64,000 bases of DNA from Rhodovastum atsumiense (GCA_026225115.1 JAMFSE010000144.1:32142-96141), one strand, 5' to 3'; positions 44,737 to 53,989 are shown, counted from the stretch's first letter. The notes: generated from the letters alone by a model not told the origin. A program made the numbers and translations.

Positions 44737-45642
44737 ATGCCAAAACGCGTCTGCCGTCTGCTGCGCCTCGGTTGCGCTTTATGCTGCTTCGCCGGAATTC
44801 TGCCCGGCACCGGACTGGCACAGAGTGTCCCCGGTACTCAGGATCGCTATTTCGTCACCTCTGACGGTGTCCGGCTGCATTATCTGGAATCCGGTCCCGC
44901 TCTGGCGCCGACCCTGGTGCTGGTGCCGGGCTGGGCGATGCCGGCCTGGATTTTTGAGCCGCAAATCGAAGCGTTTTCATCGAAATATCACATCATCGCC
45001 TTCGATCCGCGCGGTCAGGGTGACTCGGAGGTGGCGCCCGGCGGCTATAATCAAACCCGGCGGGGTGAGGATATCGGCGAATTGCTGGAACAGCTCGGAC
45101 CGCAGCCGGTCGTGATCCTGGGCTGGTCGCTCGGCGTGCTGGACACCCTGGCTAATATTCATGTCGAGGGTGATGCGCGGGTGGCCGGGCTGGTGCTGGT
45201 CGATAACTCGGTTGGCGAGAACCCACCGCCGAAGCCCGTACCCTACCATCGCGAACCGCCGATCAGCCATGCCGACTACATGCGCAATTTCGTCGCCGGA
45301 ATGTTCTTAACCCCGCGGACGCCGGCGTATTTGAATCGGCTGACGGCCGCGACGTTGCGGCTGCCCGCGCCGGATGCGCAGGCTTTGCTCGCATATCCTG
45401 TCCCGCGCAGTTATTGGCGGGAGGCGATTTTCAGCACCGCCAAGCCGGTTCTCTACGTCGTTCGGCCGCATCTGACCGGCCAGGCGGATAATTTGCTGGC
45501 GGACCGGCCGAATACCCAGATTGCGATTTACCGCGGCGTCGGTCACGCGCTGTTCGTGGATGCGGCGCCACGTTTCAATCTGCTGGTGGCGCAATTTCTG
45601 GCCACTCAGGTTTGGCCGCCACCGGGCGCGCCGCCCCAATGA
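44737..45642 (+). CDS. Exported alpha/beta hydrolase
   Basis: A 301-residue serine hydrolase. A signal peptide (hydrophobic CALCCFAGILPGTGLAQS) suggests periplasmic location. The fold landmarks are VLVPGWAMPAWIFEPQ, IAFDPRGQGDSE, nucleophile elbow GWSLGV (about residues 129-134) and C-terminal GVGHALFVDAAPRFN with the catalytic His. The Ser, His and an acidic partner make a complete triad likely. The gene overlaps the next by ATGA, forming the first of three tightly linked genes. The substrate is unknown. Confidence 0.85.
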   Translation: MPKRVCRLLRLGCALCCFAGILPGTGLAQSVPGTQDRYFVTSDGVRLHYLESGPALAPTLVLVPGWAMPAWIFEPQIEAFSSKYHIIAFDPRGQGDSEVAPGGYNQTRRGEDIGELLEQLGPQPVVILGWSLGVLDTLANIHVEGDARVAGLVLVDNSVGENPPPKPVPYHREPPISHADYMRNFVAGMFLTPRTPAYLNRLTAATLRLPAPDAQALLAYPVPRSYWREAIFSTAKPVLYVVRPHLTGQADNLLADRPNTQIAIYRGVGHALFVDAAPRFNLLVAQFLATQVWPPPGAPPQ

Positions 45643-48080
45643 GCCTGCTGCCGCTATTTCTCGTCTCCTTGGCCGCGGCGGGGATCGAGACCGCGCTGAC
45701 GCGGTATTTCGCGGTCTCCAGCTGGTCGGATTACGGCTATTGGATCATCTCGATCGTCATGGCCGGGCTGGCGTTGAGCGGTGTCACCCTGGCGCTGGCG
45801 CGCGAGGCGCTGGTGAAGCGCGCCGATCTGTTGCTGGCGGTGCTCCCCAGCCTGCTCGTGGCCAGCGCCGCCATTGGCTATTGCTGCTGCATCCTTAACC
45901 CGTTCAACCCGTTGCAGATGCAGAACCCGGTGACCTATCTGCCGCAGCTGGGCAATGTCGGGCTGTTTTATCTGGCGCTGTTACCGTTCTTCTTTCTGGC
46001 CGGGCTGTTTATCAGCCTCAATTTCGTCATCAACACAAAGCGGATCGGGCTGGTTTATGCGGCCGATCTGACCGGCGCCGGGATTGGCTCGATCGTCGTG
46101 CTGGGGCTGATGTATCTCATCGCACCCTTCGCGCTGGTGCCGGCCTTGCTGCCGGCTTTGGCCCTGGCCGGCGCCTTTGCGAGAAGCTATCGCCGGCGGG
46201 CGCTGTTCGGCGCGGCACTGACGTTGGTCGCGGCAGAAGCACTGCTGTTTCTGGGCCCGCAAGCCAGCATCAGCCAGTACAAGCCGATCTATCCGCCGCT
46301 GCATACGCCGGGCGCGAAAGTGCTGGCCACGGTTTTCGCGCCGCAGGGGGAGTATCAGCTGCTCGATGATTTCACCGAGCGGGTGAACACCGATATTTCG
46401 AACGACGCCAGCATGATGGGCTATCCGGACCCGCCGCGCAGCTACGGCCTGTACCGGGACGGTATTCGGATCGCCAGCCTGCCGAGGCCCGGACCAAGCT
46501 CCACCGGCTACGCCCCCGGCGCGCTCGATGCGCTGCCCTATGCGATGCGGCCAAACCCCCGCCTGCTGCTGGCCGGCTCCTCGGGCGGATTCCGGATTGC
46601 GGAGGTGCAACAATTGGGGGCGGCGCAAATTCTGGCGCTTGAGCCGGAACCGGTTCTGTATGCGGCGCTTCGCCAGGGCATGGGCAAATCGCCCGCGTTG
46701 AAGACGGATCACCGCGTCGATATTCTGCAGTTGAGTCCGGTGGCCGCAGCGCGAAATTTTGGGAAGTTTGACGTCATCGATCTCTCTGCCGACTTCCTCG
46801 ATGCAACGCCTTCGAATGTGAACAGTTTTACCGCGCAGGCCATCGCCAGTTATTTGAACCATTTGAGTCCCGGCGGCATCGTCTCGATCCCGGTCTCGAT
46901 CGAGGATTTCCCGGTCTATGCTTTGCGCATGCTGGCAACCGCGCGGGCTGCCCTCGCGATCGACGGCATCAGTGATCCACTGTCGCATGTGATCGTGTAC
47001 CGCTCCGCCTGGAACGCCCGCATCCTGCTCAGCCCGCGGGCATTTGTCCCAGGCGACATCAGCCTGGTTCGCAAATGGTGCGACGACCGCTCGTTCGATG
47101 TCTCCTATTACGACGGCATCGACGTGGCGGCGGCCCGGCCGGATATCTATAACGACCTGCCGGCGGTCTCTTTCGACGCCGGCACCATCACCGCCGACGG
47201 CCCGGATGATTCCATCGCCGATGAAGCGCAGGCCGTTTTGCTGGGGCAGAGCACGGTTTCAACCCGCGCCTTCAACCTCAGCCCGGTGACCGACGACCGG
47301 CCGGCCTTCTATTCCGTGCTTCGCCTCTCCCGGCTGAGCCTGTTGCTGGCGCGTCTGCAAATCCTTCCGCAATCGGAAATCGGCGCGCTGGTGAATCTGG
47401 CGGTGCTGGTGCAGGCAACCGTGTTCGCGCTGCTGGTGCTGCTGTTGCCGCTGCTGGCGCCGCGCGCGATCGGCGCCAAGCGGCCCGGTCTGGTATTGCG
47501 GCCGATCATCTACTTCCCGGCGCTGGCGTTGGGCTTCCTGTTCATTGAAATTTTTGCAATCGAAAAAGCCAGCGCGTTTCTGGATGATCGCGCCATGGGC
47601 TTTGCCTTGGTGCTCAGCTTCATGCTGATTTTCTCAGGCCTGGGCAGCCTGGCCAGCGGCCGGTTTGCGAACCGGCCGGGCGTGGTGTGGCTGGCCTGGC
47701 TGGTGATCGCCCTCTGGTCCGTGCTGATGCTGACGGCGCTGCCCTGGCTCCTGCTTGCCGGCGGCAGCCTGCCGCAATTCATCCGGGCGCTGGCGGTGGT
47801 GCTGGCCATCGCACCGGTCTCGCTGGCCATGGGGCTGCCCTTTCCGCTGGGGCTGAGCGAAGTCTCGGAGGGCAGCCTGCTGCCCTGGGCCTGGGGGTTG
47901 AACGGGGCCTTCTCCGTGGTGGCGACGCCGCTCGCCAATCTGGTCGCCCGAAATTTCGGTTTCGATGCGGTTTTGACGGCGGCGATTTTGCTGTATGGGC
48001 TGGCCGCAGCGACTTTTCCAGCATTCAGGAGACATCACGCGTGGCTATTGCCAAACCCCCAATCAGCCGCCGCGGATTAA
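45639..48080 (+). CDS. Polytopic membrane protein with spermidine synthase-like domain
   Basis: An 813-residue protein. Residues about 1-215 form about six membrane helices. Residues about 220-590 are a soluble region with a degenerate Rossmann/spermidine-synthase-like methyltransferase pattern (LLLAGSSGGFRIAEVQQLG, ILALEPEPVLYAAL, FDVIDLSADF). Residues about 590-800 return to several membrane helices (YFPALALGFLFIEIFAIEKA). This is the layout of membrane-embedded SpeE-like proteins whose role is uncertain. The start ATG 45639 overlaps the preceding stop. It overlaps the next gene by 40 bases. Confidence 0.8.
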   Translation: MSLLPLFLVSLAAAGIETALTRYFAVSSWSDYGYWIISIVMAGLALSGVTLALAREALVKRADLLLAVLPSLLVASAAIGYCCCILNPFNPLQMQNPVTYLPQLGNVGLFYLALLPFFFLAGLFISLNFVINTKRIGLVYAADLTGAGIGSIVVLGLMYLIAPFALVPALLPALALAGAFARSYRRRALFGAALTLVAAEALLFLGPQASISQYKPIYPPLHTPGAKVLATVFAPQGEYQLLDDFTERVNTDISNDASMMGYPDPPRSYGLYRDGIRIASLPRPGPSSTGYAPGALDALPYAMRPNPRLLLAGSSGGFRIAEVQQLGAAQILALEPEPVLYAALRQGMGKSPALKTDHRVDILQLSPVAAARNFGKFDVIDLSADFLDATPSNVNSFTAQAIASYLNHLSPGGIVSIPVSIEDFPVYALRMLATARAALAIDGISDPLSHVIVYRSAWNARILLSPRAFVPGDISLVRKWCDDRSFDVSYYDGIDVAAARPDIYNDLPAVSFDAGTITADGPDDSIADEAQAVLLGQSTVSTRAFNLSPVTDDRPAFYSVLRLSRLSLLLARLQILPQSEIGALVNLAVLVQATVFALLVLLLPLLAPRAIGAKRPGLVLRPIIYFPALALGFLFIEIFAIEKASAFLDDRAMGFALVLSFMLIFSGLGSLASGRFANRPGVVWLAWLVIALWSVLMLTALPWLLLAGGSLPQFIRALAVVLAIAPVSLAMGLPFPLGLSEVSEGSLLPWAWGLNGAFSVVATPLANLVARNFGFDAVLTAAILLYGLAAATFPAFRRHHAWLLPNPQSAAAD

Positions 48081-48982
48081 TTGTCGGGGCCGCTGCTTTA
48101 GCAGCCGCCCCGACGTCTTGCTTTGCCGCCAATGCTGTCCCCACGCCCGCCGCAACCCCAATTCTAAGTACGCCGCCCACGCCGAACGGCGCGCCCTGGA
48201 CCAAAGCCGCGTTCCAGACCGCAATGGCAAAATCCGGCCGCCCGGTGGAGCTCACCGATGCTCAGTTCGACGCCATTCAGGCCCGCAAACAACCGGCGAT
48301 GAAATTGATCGCAAGCTACCTGCAGTCTCGCCTGGGCGAGGCCGACCCGGCCGTGCTCGCCGGCTTCCAGGCGCTGCCGCGCGAATACTACCATTACAAT
48401 TATGCGCAAGGCCGCACCACTTGCGGTGATGCCTACGATCAGCCGCCAAAACCCTGGGCAATCGGCTACGGCTCGGCGCTCTCCGATTATTTGGGCCAGG
48501 CCTATATGACCCAGGTCTGCAAGCCCGGACCGAATGATGTGTCGCTGGAAATCGGCACCGGCAGCGGCTTTCAAAGCTCGTTGCTGTCGCGCATCGTAAA
48601 ATCCTCCTACTCGATCGAGATCATCCAGCCGCTCGGCAACGCGGTGCATAAAATCTTTGGCCCGCTGGGCTATGACAATATCCAGACCCGCGTCGGCGAT
48701 GGCTATTACGGCTGGCCGGAACAGAAAGATGGTTTCGATATCATTATCGTCACCTGCGCCGCCCAATACGCGCCGCCGGCCTTGTTCCAGCAGCTGAAGC
48801 CCGGCGGCCGCATGATCATTCCCATCGGCCAACCCTTCAAACAGGGCCAGGTGCTCTACATCTACCGCAAGGATGAAAACGGTAAAATCCACTCCCGCCG
48901 CGACATGGGCGTGTTCTTCATCCCCATGACCGGAACGATGATGAAAATACCGGCGAGTGCTGCCAAGGCTTCGCCAGGTTAA
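48041..48982 (+). CDS. Tat-exported protein-L-isoaspartate methyltransferase-like protein
   Basis: A 313-residue protein with an N-terminal twin-arginine signal (ISRRGLIVGAAALAAAPTSC) followed by a Pro-rich linker. The second half resembles protein-L-isoaspartate O-methyltransferase: LEIGTGSGFQSSLLSRIV (SAM loop, about residues 168-185), YSIEII, then DGFDIIIVTCAAQYAPPALF and LKPGGRMIIPIG. GTG at 48041 is preferred because of AGGAGA nine bases before; it overlaps the upstream gene by 40 bases. Export of a SAM-dependent enzyme is odd, as SAM is not expected in the periplasm. Confidence 0.82.
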   Translation: MAIAKPPISRRGLIVGAAALAAAPTSCFAANAVPTPAATPILSTPPTPNGAPWTKAAFQTAMAKSGRPVELTDAQFDAIQARKQPAMKLIASYLQSRLGEADPAVLAGFQALPREYYHYNYAQGRTTCGDAYDQPPKPWAIGYGSALSDYLGQAYMTQVCKPGPNDVSLEIGTGSGFQSSLLSRIVKSSYSIEIIQPLGNAVHKIFGPLGYDNIQTRVGDGYYGWPEQKDGFDIIIVTCAAQYAPPALFQQLKPGGRMIIPIGQPFKQGQVLYIYRKDENGKIHSRRDMGVFFIPMTGTMMKIPASAAKASPG

Positions 48983-48983
48983 G

Positions 48984-49057
48984 CAGTTCTTTTTCTGAAG
49001 AAAAAGAACCAAAAAGACTTTTATTAATCTGAGCCGTGGGCTTGTATGCGCCAGCGC
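48984..49057. repeat. Compound palindromic repeat, copy 4 (half unit)
   Basis: The left tip is AGTTCTTTTTCTGAAG / AAAAAGAACC, then CAAAAAGACTTTTATTAATCTG and a degraded centre GCCGTGGGC...GCCAGCGCC. The right half is missing. It begins two bases after the Tat-protein stop codon and ends against the stop of the SDR remnant. Confidence 0.75.
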
Positions 49058-49213
49058 CTAGGGACGCATTGTCAGGCCACCATCAGCTGCAATGACCTGT
49101 CCAGTTATGTAGCCCGCATCGTAAGATAACAAAAAAGATCCTAAGGCCGCGTTATCTTCGGGCTTACCGTCGCCAGCGACCAATACGTTAAGTCCAGCAA
49201 GTTTCTGCGTCAT
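49058..49213 (-). pseudogene. Internally deleted short-chain dehydrogenase (51 codons, in frame)
   Basis: Reading the minus strand from ATG 49213, with ribosome site GGAGGAAAA, gives 51 residues: MTQKLAGLNVLVAGDG matches an SDR start (up to the nucleotide loop), and then GKPEDNAALGSFLLSYDAGY and ITGQVIAADGGLTMRP match the SDR C-terminus. About 200 middle residues, including the active site, are missing, yet the frame is kept. It lies between two compound-repeat copies. Recombination between repeats or short homology could explain the loss. Whether it is translated is unknown. Confidence 0.75.
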
Positions 49214-49247
49214 TTTGATTTTCCTCCGTCATTGTTTTTATATTAAG

Positions 49248-49379
49248 TAAGCCGCTTTTTGAAAAAAGCGGCGCAAAAACTTTTGTTAATTTGGGCCATG
49301 GCTTTGGCCGCTCAAACACCCAGGCGCCGGATAAACAGAAGTCTTTTTGCTTCTTTTTCTTCAGAAAAAGAAGTGCTTT
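49248..49379. repeat. Compound palindromic repeat, copy 5
   Basis: The left tip is GCCGCTTTTTGAAAAAAGCGGC, then GCAAAAACTTTTGTTAATTTGGG, a weak centre (GGCCATGGCTTTGGCC), CCCAGGCGCCGGATAAACAGAAG and right tip CTTCTTTTTCTTC / GAAAAAGAAG. The right tip is directly next to the stop of the ABC permease gene. Confidence 0.83.
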
Positions 49380-51908
49380 CTAGCTTCCTGCTTCCAAACG
49401 TAACTGCGCGGCGGCGGGTTGGCGTAGGACGCGGGAGGTTGTGGTGAAGCCTAGTGCCAGCATCAGGGCGATACTGCCCAGCAGGGTTGCGAGCATGATG
49501 CCGGGCTGGAAATGCCAGGTCAGGTGAAAGACCTGCTCGACCGTGATGAATGCGGCGAGCGTGCCCAGCACTGCGGCGGAGATGCCTGCGGCGCCGCCGG
49601 CGATGGCAAATTCGGAGATCCAGGCGCGGCGGATCTGGGCGGTGCTGGCGCCCAGGGTTTTCAGGACCACCGCTTCGGCGATGCGCGCTTGGCGTTCCGC
49701 CGCGATCGCGCTTACCAGAACCAGCGCGCCAGATATGAGTGCGATGACGCCGACGACGCTGACCGCGGTGCCGATTTCTCCCAGTACTCCGCCCAGGGCG
49801 CGCAGCACGGCGCCGATGTCGATTGCGGTGACGCCGGGGAAGGTGTCGCCGACCGCGGTCAGCACCCTGCCTTCCTGGCCGGGGTCGACCCTTGCCGTTG
49901 CGACCAGTGTGTGCGGCGCGCCGGCAAAGGGGTCGGGTGTTCCGACCATCAGAAAATTCAGCCGCAGGGATTGCCAGTCGATATCGCGCAGGTTGGCGAT
50001 TTTCAGATGGAAGCTGCGGCCGAGCACGTTTACGGTCAGGCTGTCGCCGAGTTTCAGTCCCCAGCTTTTGGCGATTTTGGAATCGAATGACAGCAAGGGC
50101 GGCCCGAGGTAATCGGGCGGCCACCAGGCGCCGGCGCTAAGGGAGGTGCCGGGCGGGGGCGTTGCGGCATAGGTGAAGCCGGTATCGGTGCCTAGCGGCC
50201 AGCCGCTTTGGCTGTTTTTCGGGTGAAATTGTTCGGCTGGAACATTGTTGATTGCGGTGATGCGCGCGCGCAGGCTCGGCATGGTTTGCAGATCATGGGC
50301 GGCGCCGGTGTGCGCGAGCACCGACTTGAAACTTGATAGATCAGAAGGCTGCAAATCGATAAAAAAGAAACTCGGCGCCTGCGCGGGCAAAGCGCCGGTG
50401 AATTCGCTCACCAGATTGCCGCGGATTTCCGCCACCGCGACCAGCACGGTCAGGCCGGCGCCGGCAGAGAGCAGCATTAGCGGCAGTGATGAGGCGGGAC
50501 CGGTGAGCCGGCGCAGGCCGAAGGCGATGGCCGCGTCTCGCGGCCGGGGAAGCAGCGGGAGTGCGCGCATCAGCAAGGCGGCGATGCCGCGCAGCAACAG
50601 CAGGGTGATCACCGTTCCGGCGCAGAACCCCAGCGCGATGTAGAAACTCGGAACCACCCAGATCGCGAGTGCAATCAGTGCGGCCCCGGCGGCGCTCTGC
50701 ACCGCTGTGGCGGTTGCCGAGAATGGGATTTGCGACGGCAGGCCGGCGGGGCGGAACAAAGCCGCGCCCGAGATCGCGGTCGCGCGCCGAAGTGGCCGGA
50801 ATGCGAAAACGAAGCCGACGAGCAATCCGAAAATTCCGGAAACCAGCAAAGCCTGCGGATACACGCCGATATGCGCTGGCAGCGGCAGTTTGTTCCGCAA
50901 AAATGGCAGCACCAGCAGCGGCGCGCCGGCGCCGGCGGCCAGGCCGAATGCGATGCCGGGTAGGCCCAGCACCAATAATTGTAGTGCTTGGATCAGCCCG
51001 ACCAACCGGGCGGAGGCGCCGAGGCATCGTAATGTTGCGATGGTTCGGGCCCGTGCCGTCAACCAGGCTTCCACCCCGTTAGCGACGCCGATACCGCCGA
51101 CCAGCAATGACGCAAGGCCCAGCAGCGTCATGAACAATGCCGCCTGATCGATAAACCGCGTCAGATCCGGTGCGGCGTTGGTTTTGTCCCGCAGCCGGAA
51201 ATCGCTTTGCGGGAAATCTTTGCGAAATGCGGTCTCGATGGCGGTGATGGAGGTAGCCGGAGGCAATAAGACCTGCATGTTGAACATCACCAGCGCGCCC
51301 GGTTGCACCAGCGGTGTGTTCGTTAATGCGGAGGCCGCCACAAAACATTTGGCGCCGAACAACTGGCCATCCCCGATGCTGTCAGGAGCGCTTTCAATGC
51401 GGCCGCGAAATTGCAGTTTTACGCCGCCGAGCGTGACGCTGCCGCCGGGATGCAGCCCCAGCGTCTGCGCCGCTTCCGGGGCCAGCAGCAGCCCCGGCGA
51501 TCCATCGATGTTTTGCGCCAGTGGCGCGAATTCGGCCGCTGGGGTGGTTACAATTGTGCCGAGTAATGGCCAGCCCGGACCCACGGCTTTGACCGCGGCC
51601 AGCAAACGCCGGCCGGAGGGTGCGACGAGCATCGAGCGAGTGTCGATCGTCTCCGAGATATTCGCGCCACGCTGCGTGAACCAATTCTGCATCGGCGTGG
51701 CGATCGGTCCCAGGCCGGAGGAGATTTCGATATCGCCGCCGAGGATCGCGCGGCTGCTCTCCGCCATCCCCTGGTCGAGGGCGGCGCGGAGCGAAAATAT
51801 TCCGGCGACCGAGGCCACGCCGACGCCGAGGCATAATAGGACAATCAGCAACCCGCCCAGGCCGCCGCGCAAATCGCGCAGCGCCAGGCGCCAGGCCAGA
51901 CGGATCAT
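49380..51908 (-). CDS. ABC transporter permease (YbbP-like, FtsX domains)
   Basis: An 842-residue inner-membrane permease. The N-terminus is MIRLAWRLALRDLRGGLGG with a membrane helix at about 20-40, a large periplasmic MacB-like domain (about 45-240), FtsX-type helices (about 245-370), a second pair of segments (about 400-520), another periplasmic domain and a final FtsX block (about 720-830). This is the layout of YbbP, partner of YbbA and TesA. It overlaps the ATPase gene by ATGA. A role in lipid or lipoprotein-related export is inference. Confidence 0.9.
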   Translation of the reverse strand: MIRLAWRLALRDLRGGLGGLLIVLLCLGVGVASVAGIFSLRAALDQGMAESSRAILGGDIEISSGLGPIATPMQNWFTQRGANISETIDTRSMLVAPSGRRLLAAVKAVGPGWPLLGTIVTTPAAEFAPLAQNIDGSPGLLLAPEAAQTLGLHPGGSVTLGGVKLQFRGRIESAPDSIGDGQLFGAKCFVAASALTNTPLVQPGALVMFNMQVLLPPATSITAIETAFRKDFPQSDFRLRDKTNAAPDLTRFIDQAALFMTLLGLASLLVGGIGVANGVEAWLTARARTIATLRCLGASARLVGLIQALQLLVLGLPGIAFGLAAGAGAPLLVLPFLRNKLPLPAHIGVYPQALLVSGIFGLLVGFVFAFRPLRRATAISGAALFRPAGLPSQIPFSATATAVQSAAGAALIALAIWVVPSFYIALGFCAGTVITLLLLRGIAALLMRALPLLPRPRDAAIAFGLRRLTGPASSLPLMLLSAGAGLTVLVAVAEIRGNLVSEFTGALPAQAPSFFFIDLQPSDLSSFKSVLAHTGAAHDLQTMPSLRARITAINNVPAEQFHPKNSQSGWPLGTDTGFTYAATPPPGTSLSAGAWWPPDYLGPPLLSFDSKIAKSWGLKLGDSLTVNVLGRSFHLKIANLRDIDWQSLRLNFLMVGTPDPFAGAPHTLVATARVDPGQEGRVLTAVGDTFPGVTAIDIGAVLRALGGVLGEIGTAVSVVGVIALISGALVLVSAIAAERQARIAEAVVLKTLGASTAQIRRAWISEFAIAGGAAGISAAVLGTLAAFITVEQVFHLTWHFQPGIMLATLLGSIALMLALGFTTTSRVLRQPAAAQLRLEAGS

Positions 51909-52564
51909 GCGGCGATCACGCCGTCGCGCAATGTCACCGTACGGCCGCAGCGTGCCGCCAAAGCCGGGTCGTGGGTTATCAGCAGCAATGTTGCCCTGGC
52001 CGCGCCGCAAAGCCCGAACAGCAGGTCCATCACCTTGCCGCCGGTGGCGATATCCAGATTGCCCGTCGGCTCGTCTGCCAGCAGCAGTCGCGGCCCGGGG
52101 GCAAGTGCGCGCGCCAATGCGACACGCTGCTGCTCGCCGCCGGAAAGCTGCGAGGGCAGGTGGGTCAGCCGGTGCGACAGGCCGACCTGGCCGAGCGCGG
52201 CGGCGGCGGCGGCCATCGCATCGGCGCGGCCGGCAAGCTCCAGCGGCACGGCAACATTCTGCTGCGCCGTCATGCTCGGGATCAGGTGGAAGGACTGAAA
52301 GATGATGCCGAGATTTGCCAATCTGAACCGCGCCCGGCGGTCTTCATCCAGCGGCGCCAGATCCTCATTCGCAACTTCGATGCTGCCCGAGGTCGCGCGC
52401 TCCAGCCCGGCCAGTAGCATGAGCAGGCTGGTTTTGCCGGAGCCGGAAGGCCCCACCACGCCGATGGTCTCGCCATCAGCGACATCGAGGTCGATCCCCC
52501 GCAGGATATTGACGGGGCCACTCGCGGCTTGGATGGTCAGGTTCACTTTGCGCAGCCGGATCAT
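51905..52564 (-). CDS. ABC transporter ATP-binding protein (YbbA/LolD-like)
   Basis: A 219-residue ATPase energising the adjacent permease. Walker A GPSGSGKTSLL (about residues 39-49), signature LSGGEQQRVALARAL (about residues 140-154), Walker B LLLADEPTGNLD and the H-loop His in ITHDPALA are intact. Its resemblance is to the MacB/LolD group. The gene is divergent from the TesA-like gene with a short gap, the conserved ybbA-ybbP/tesA arrangement. Confidence 0.94.
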   Translation of the reverse strand: MIRLRKVNLTIQAASGPVNILRGIDLDVADGETIGVVGPSGSGKTSLLMLLAGLERATSGSIEVANEDLAPLDEDRRARFRLANLGIIFQSFHLIPSMTAQQNVAVPLELAGRADAMAAAAAALGQVGLSHRLTHLPSQLSGGEQQRVALARALAPGPRLLLADEPTGNLDIATGGKVMDLLFGLCGAARATLLLITHDPALAARCGRTVTLRDGVIAA

Positions 52565-52588
52565 TCGGGACGCCGCTTGAGGGTATCA

Positions 52589-53266
52589 TTGATCATACAA
52601 GTTCCATATAGGCGCAAAACATGGTGCGGCCAGTTCCTGATCGGCACGGCGCTGGCGATCTCGCTCGTTTTCGCGGCGATGCCGGCGATGGCGGCGCCGT
52701 TGCAGCTGCTGGTCCTTGGCGATTCGCTGACCGCCGGCTACGGCCTGCCGGCAAGCGAAGGTTTTCAGGCGAAACTGGCCGCGGCGCTGCATGCCAAGGG
52801 CGAGAATGTGGTGCTGATCGATGGCGCGGTTTCCGGCGACACCTCCGCTGATGCCGCCGCCCGGCTGGACTGGGTGCTGGCGGGCGGACCGGTGGATGCC
52901 GCGATCGTCGAACTCGGCGGCAACGACGGCCTGCGCGGTCTGGACCCGGCGCTGATGCAAAAGAACATCAATTATATTCTCAATGTTTTGACCGCCAGAC
53001 ATATCCCGGTTCTGCTCACCGGCATGGTTGCGCCGCCTAGTTTCGGTGCTGATTACGGCAATAAATTCCAGGCGGCGTTCACTGTCTTGAGCAAGCATCC
53101 GGGGATCATCTACGATCCGTTTTTTCTTGCCGGGCTGCCGGGTCATCCGGCACTGGTGCAGGCCGACGGCATTCATCCGAATGCGGCCGGCGTCGACATC
53201 GAGGTCGCCCGGTTGCTGCCCCTGGTCGAGCTCTTGCTGGCCGATGCGAAACACCCGCCGGGATGA
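52589..53266 (+). CDS. tesA: Arylesterase / lysophospholipase L1 (TesA-like SGNH hydrolase)
   Basis: Periplasmic esterase/thioesterase of the GDSL (SGNH) family, 225 residues. After a signal peptide (hydrophobic GTALAISLVFAAMPAMAAP) come block I VLGDSLTAGYG (catalytic Ser), block III GGNDGLRG and block V DGIHPN with catalytic Asp and His. No ATG fits the frame: the TTG at 52589 preceded by AGGG is the best start, TTG 52577 is another. Divergent from the YbbA-like ATPase gene. Confidence 0.9.
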   Translation: MIIQVPYRRKTWCGQFLIGTALAISLVFAAMPAMAAPLQLLVLGDSLTAGYGLPASEGFQAKLAAALHAKGENVVLIDGAVSGDTSADAAARLDWVLAGGPVDAAIVELGGNDGLRGLDPALMQKNINYILNVLTARHIPVLLTGMVAPPSFGADYGNKFQAAFTVLSKHPGIIYDPFFLAGLPGHPALVQADGIHPNAAGVDIEVARLLPLVELLLADAKHPPG

Positions 53267-53341
53267 ACAATCCGCAGCTCAGCTCCGTTGACTCCACAGA
53301 GGCGCCAGGTATGAAACGGGCAAACAAACGGGGAAAATGCC

Positions 53342-53710
53342 ATGATCACCTATGCAACAGTCGGCACCAACGACGTGAAAAAATCCGAAGCTTTCTTTAC
53401 CTCATTATTCGAGACCCAAGGGATCACCAAGATTTTCGATCACCCACGGGGCGGCATGATGTATGGCAAGGACGGTAAGATCGTTCTCGGCGTATTGTCG
53501 CCGTTCGATCGCGAAGCGGCCACCGTCGGCAACGGATCCATGGTGGCGCTCGGCCTGCCGACACGCGAGGCCGTGGATGCATTCTACGCCAAGGCGATTG
53601 AGCTGGGTGGTACCTGCGAAGGCAAGCCCGGCGAGCGCGGGCCGAATTTTTATATGTCCTATTTTCGCGATCTCGACGGCAATAAATTCTGCGCCTGCAA
53701 GATCGGCTGA
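53342..53710 (+). CDS. VOC-family (glyoxalase/bleomycin-resistance-like) protein
   Basis: A 122-residue two-module VOC fold. Beta-alpha-beta modules are visible: ITYATVGTNDVKKSEAFFTSL (residues about 2-22), and the second half from NGSMVALGLPTREAVDAFYAKA to MSYFRDLDGNKFCACKIG. The end matches the usual DPDGNxxE-type metal-site strand with FRDLDGNKFCA. Whether it binds a metal or is a lyase or dioxygenase is not clear. It starts 75 bases after tesA, with GGGGAAAA upstream of the ATG. Confidence 0.88.
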   Translation: MITYATVGTNDVKKSEAFFTSLFETQGITKIFDHPRGGMMYGKDGKIVLGVLSPFDREAATVGNGSMVALGLPTREAVDAFYAKAIELGGTCEGKPGERGPNFYMSYFRDLDGNKFCACKIG

Positions 53711-53722
53711 ACTTGGACCGCG

Positions 53723-53962
53723 TTAGCCGCTAACGTCGGCTTCGGGGTGATCGAGGCCGCGCGCGAGCTCGGTCCGCCAGGCGCCGTCCGCATCCTGATA
53801 CTCGATGGTCACGGTCTCGCCGGGGATTTGCAGTTCATGCACCACCCGCTTCGCGGCCCGCAACGCGGCATCATGTGTCGGGAAGGGTTCAGAGAACACG
53901 TCGCCCAACTTATAGGCCCAGCCGCCGTCATGTTGGACGATTTTGTAATGAATGCTGCTCAT
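53723..53962 (-). CDS. DUF2188 family protein
   Basis: A small, 79-residue protein with the DUF2188 pattern: HYKIVQHDGGWAYKLGDVFS, FPTHDAALRAAKRVVHELQI and YQDADGAWRTE. Members of this family are short single-domain proteins without assigned function. It is convergent with the VOC gene (12-base gap) and lies just downstream of the tmRNA gene on the same strand. Confidence 0.85.
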   Translation of the reverse strand: MSSIHYKIVQHDGGWAYKLGDVFSEPFPTHDAALRAAKRVVHELQIPGETVTIEYQDADGAWRTELARGLDHPEADVSG

Positions 53963-53989
53963 GGGCGTCGTTCTCCTTAAGGTCTTAAT

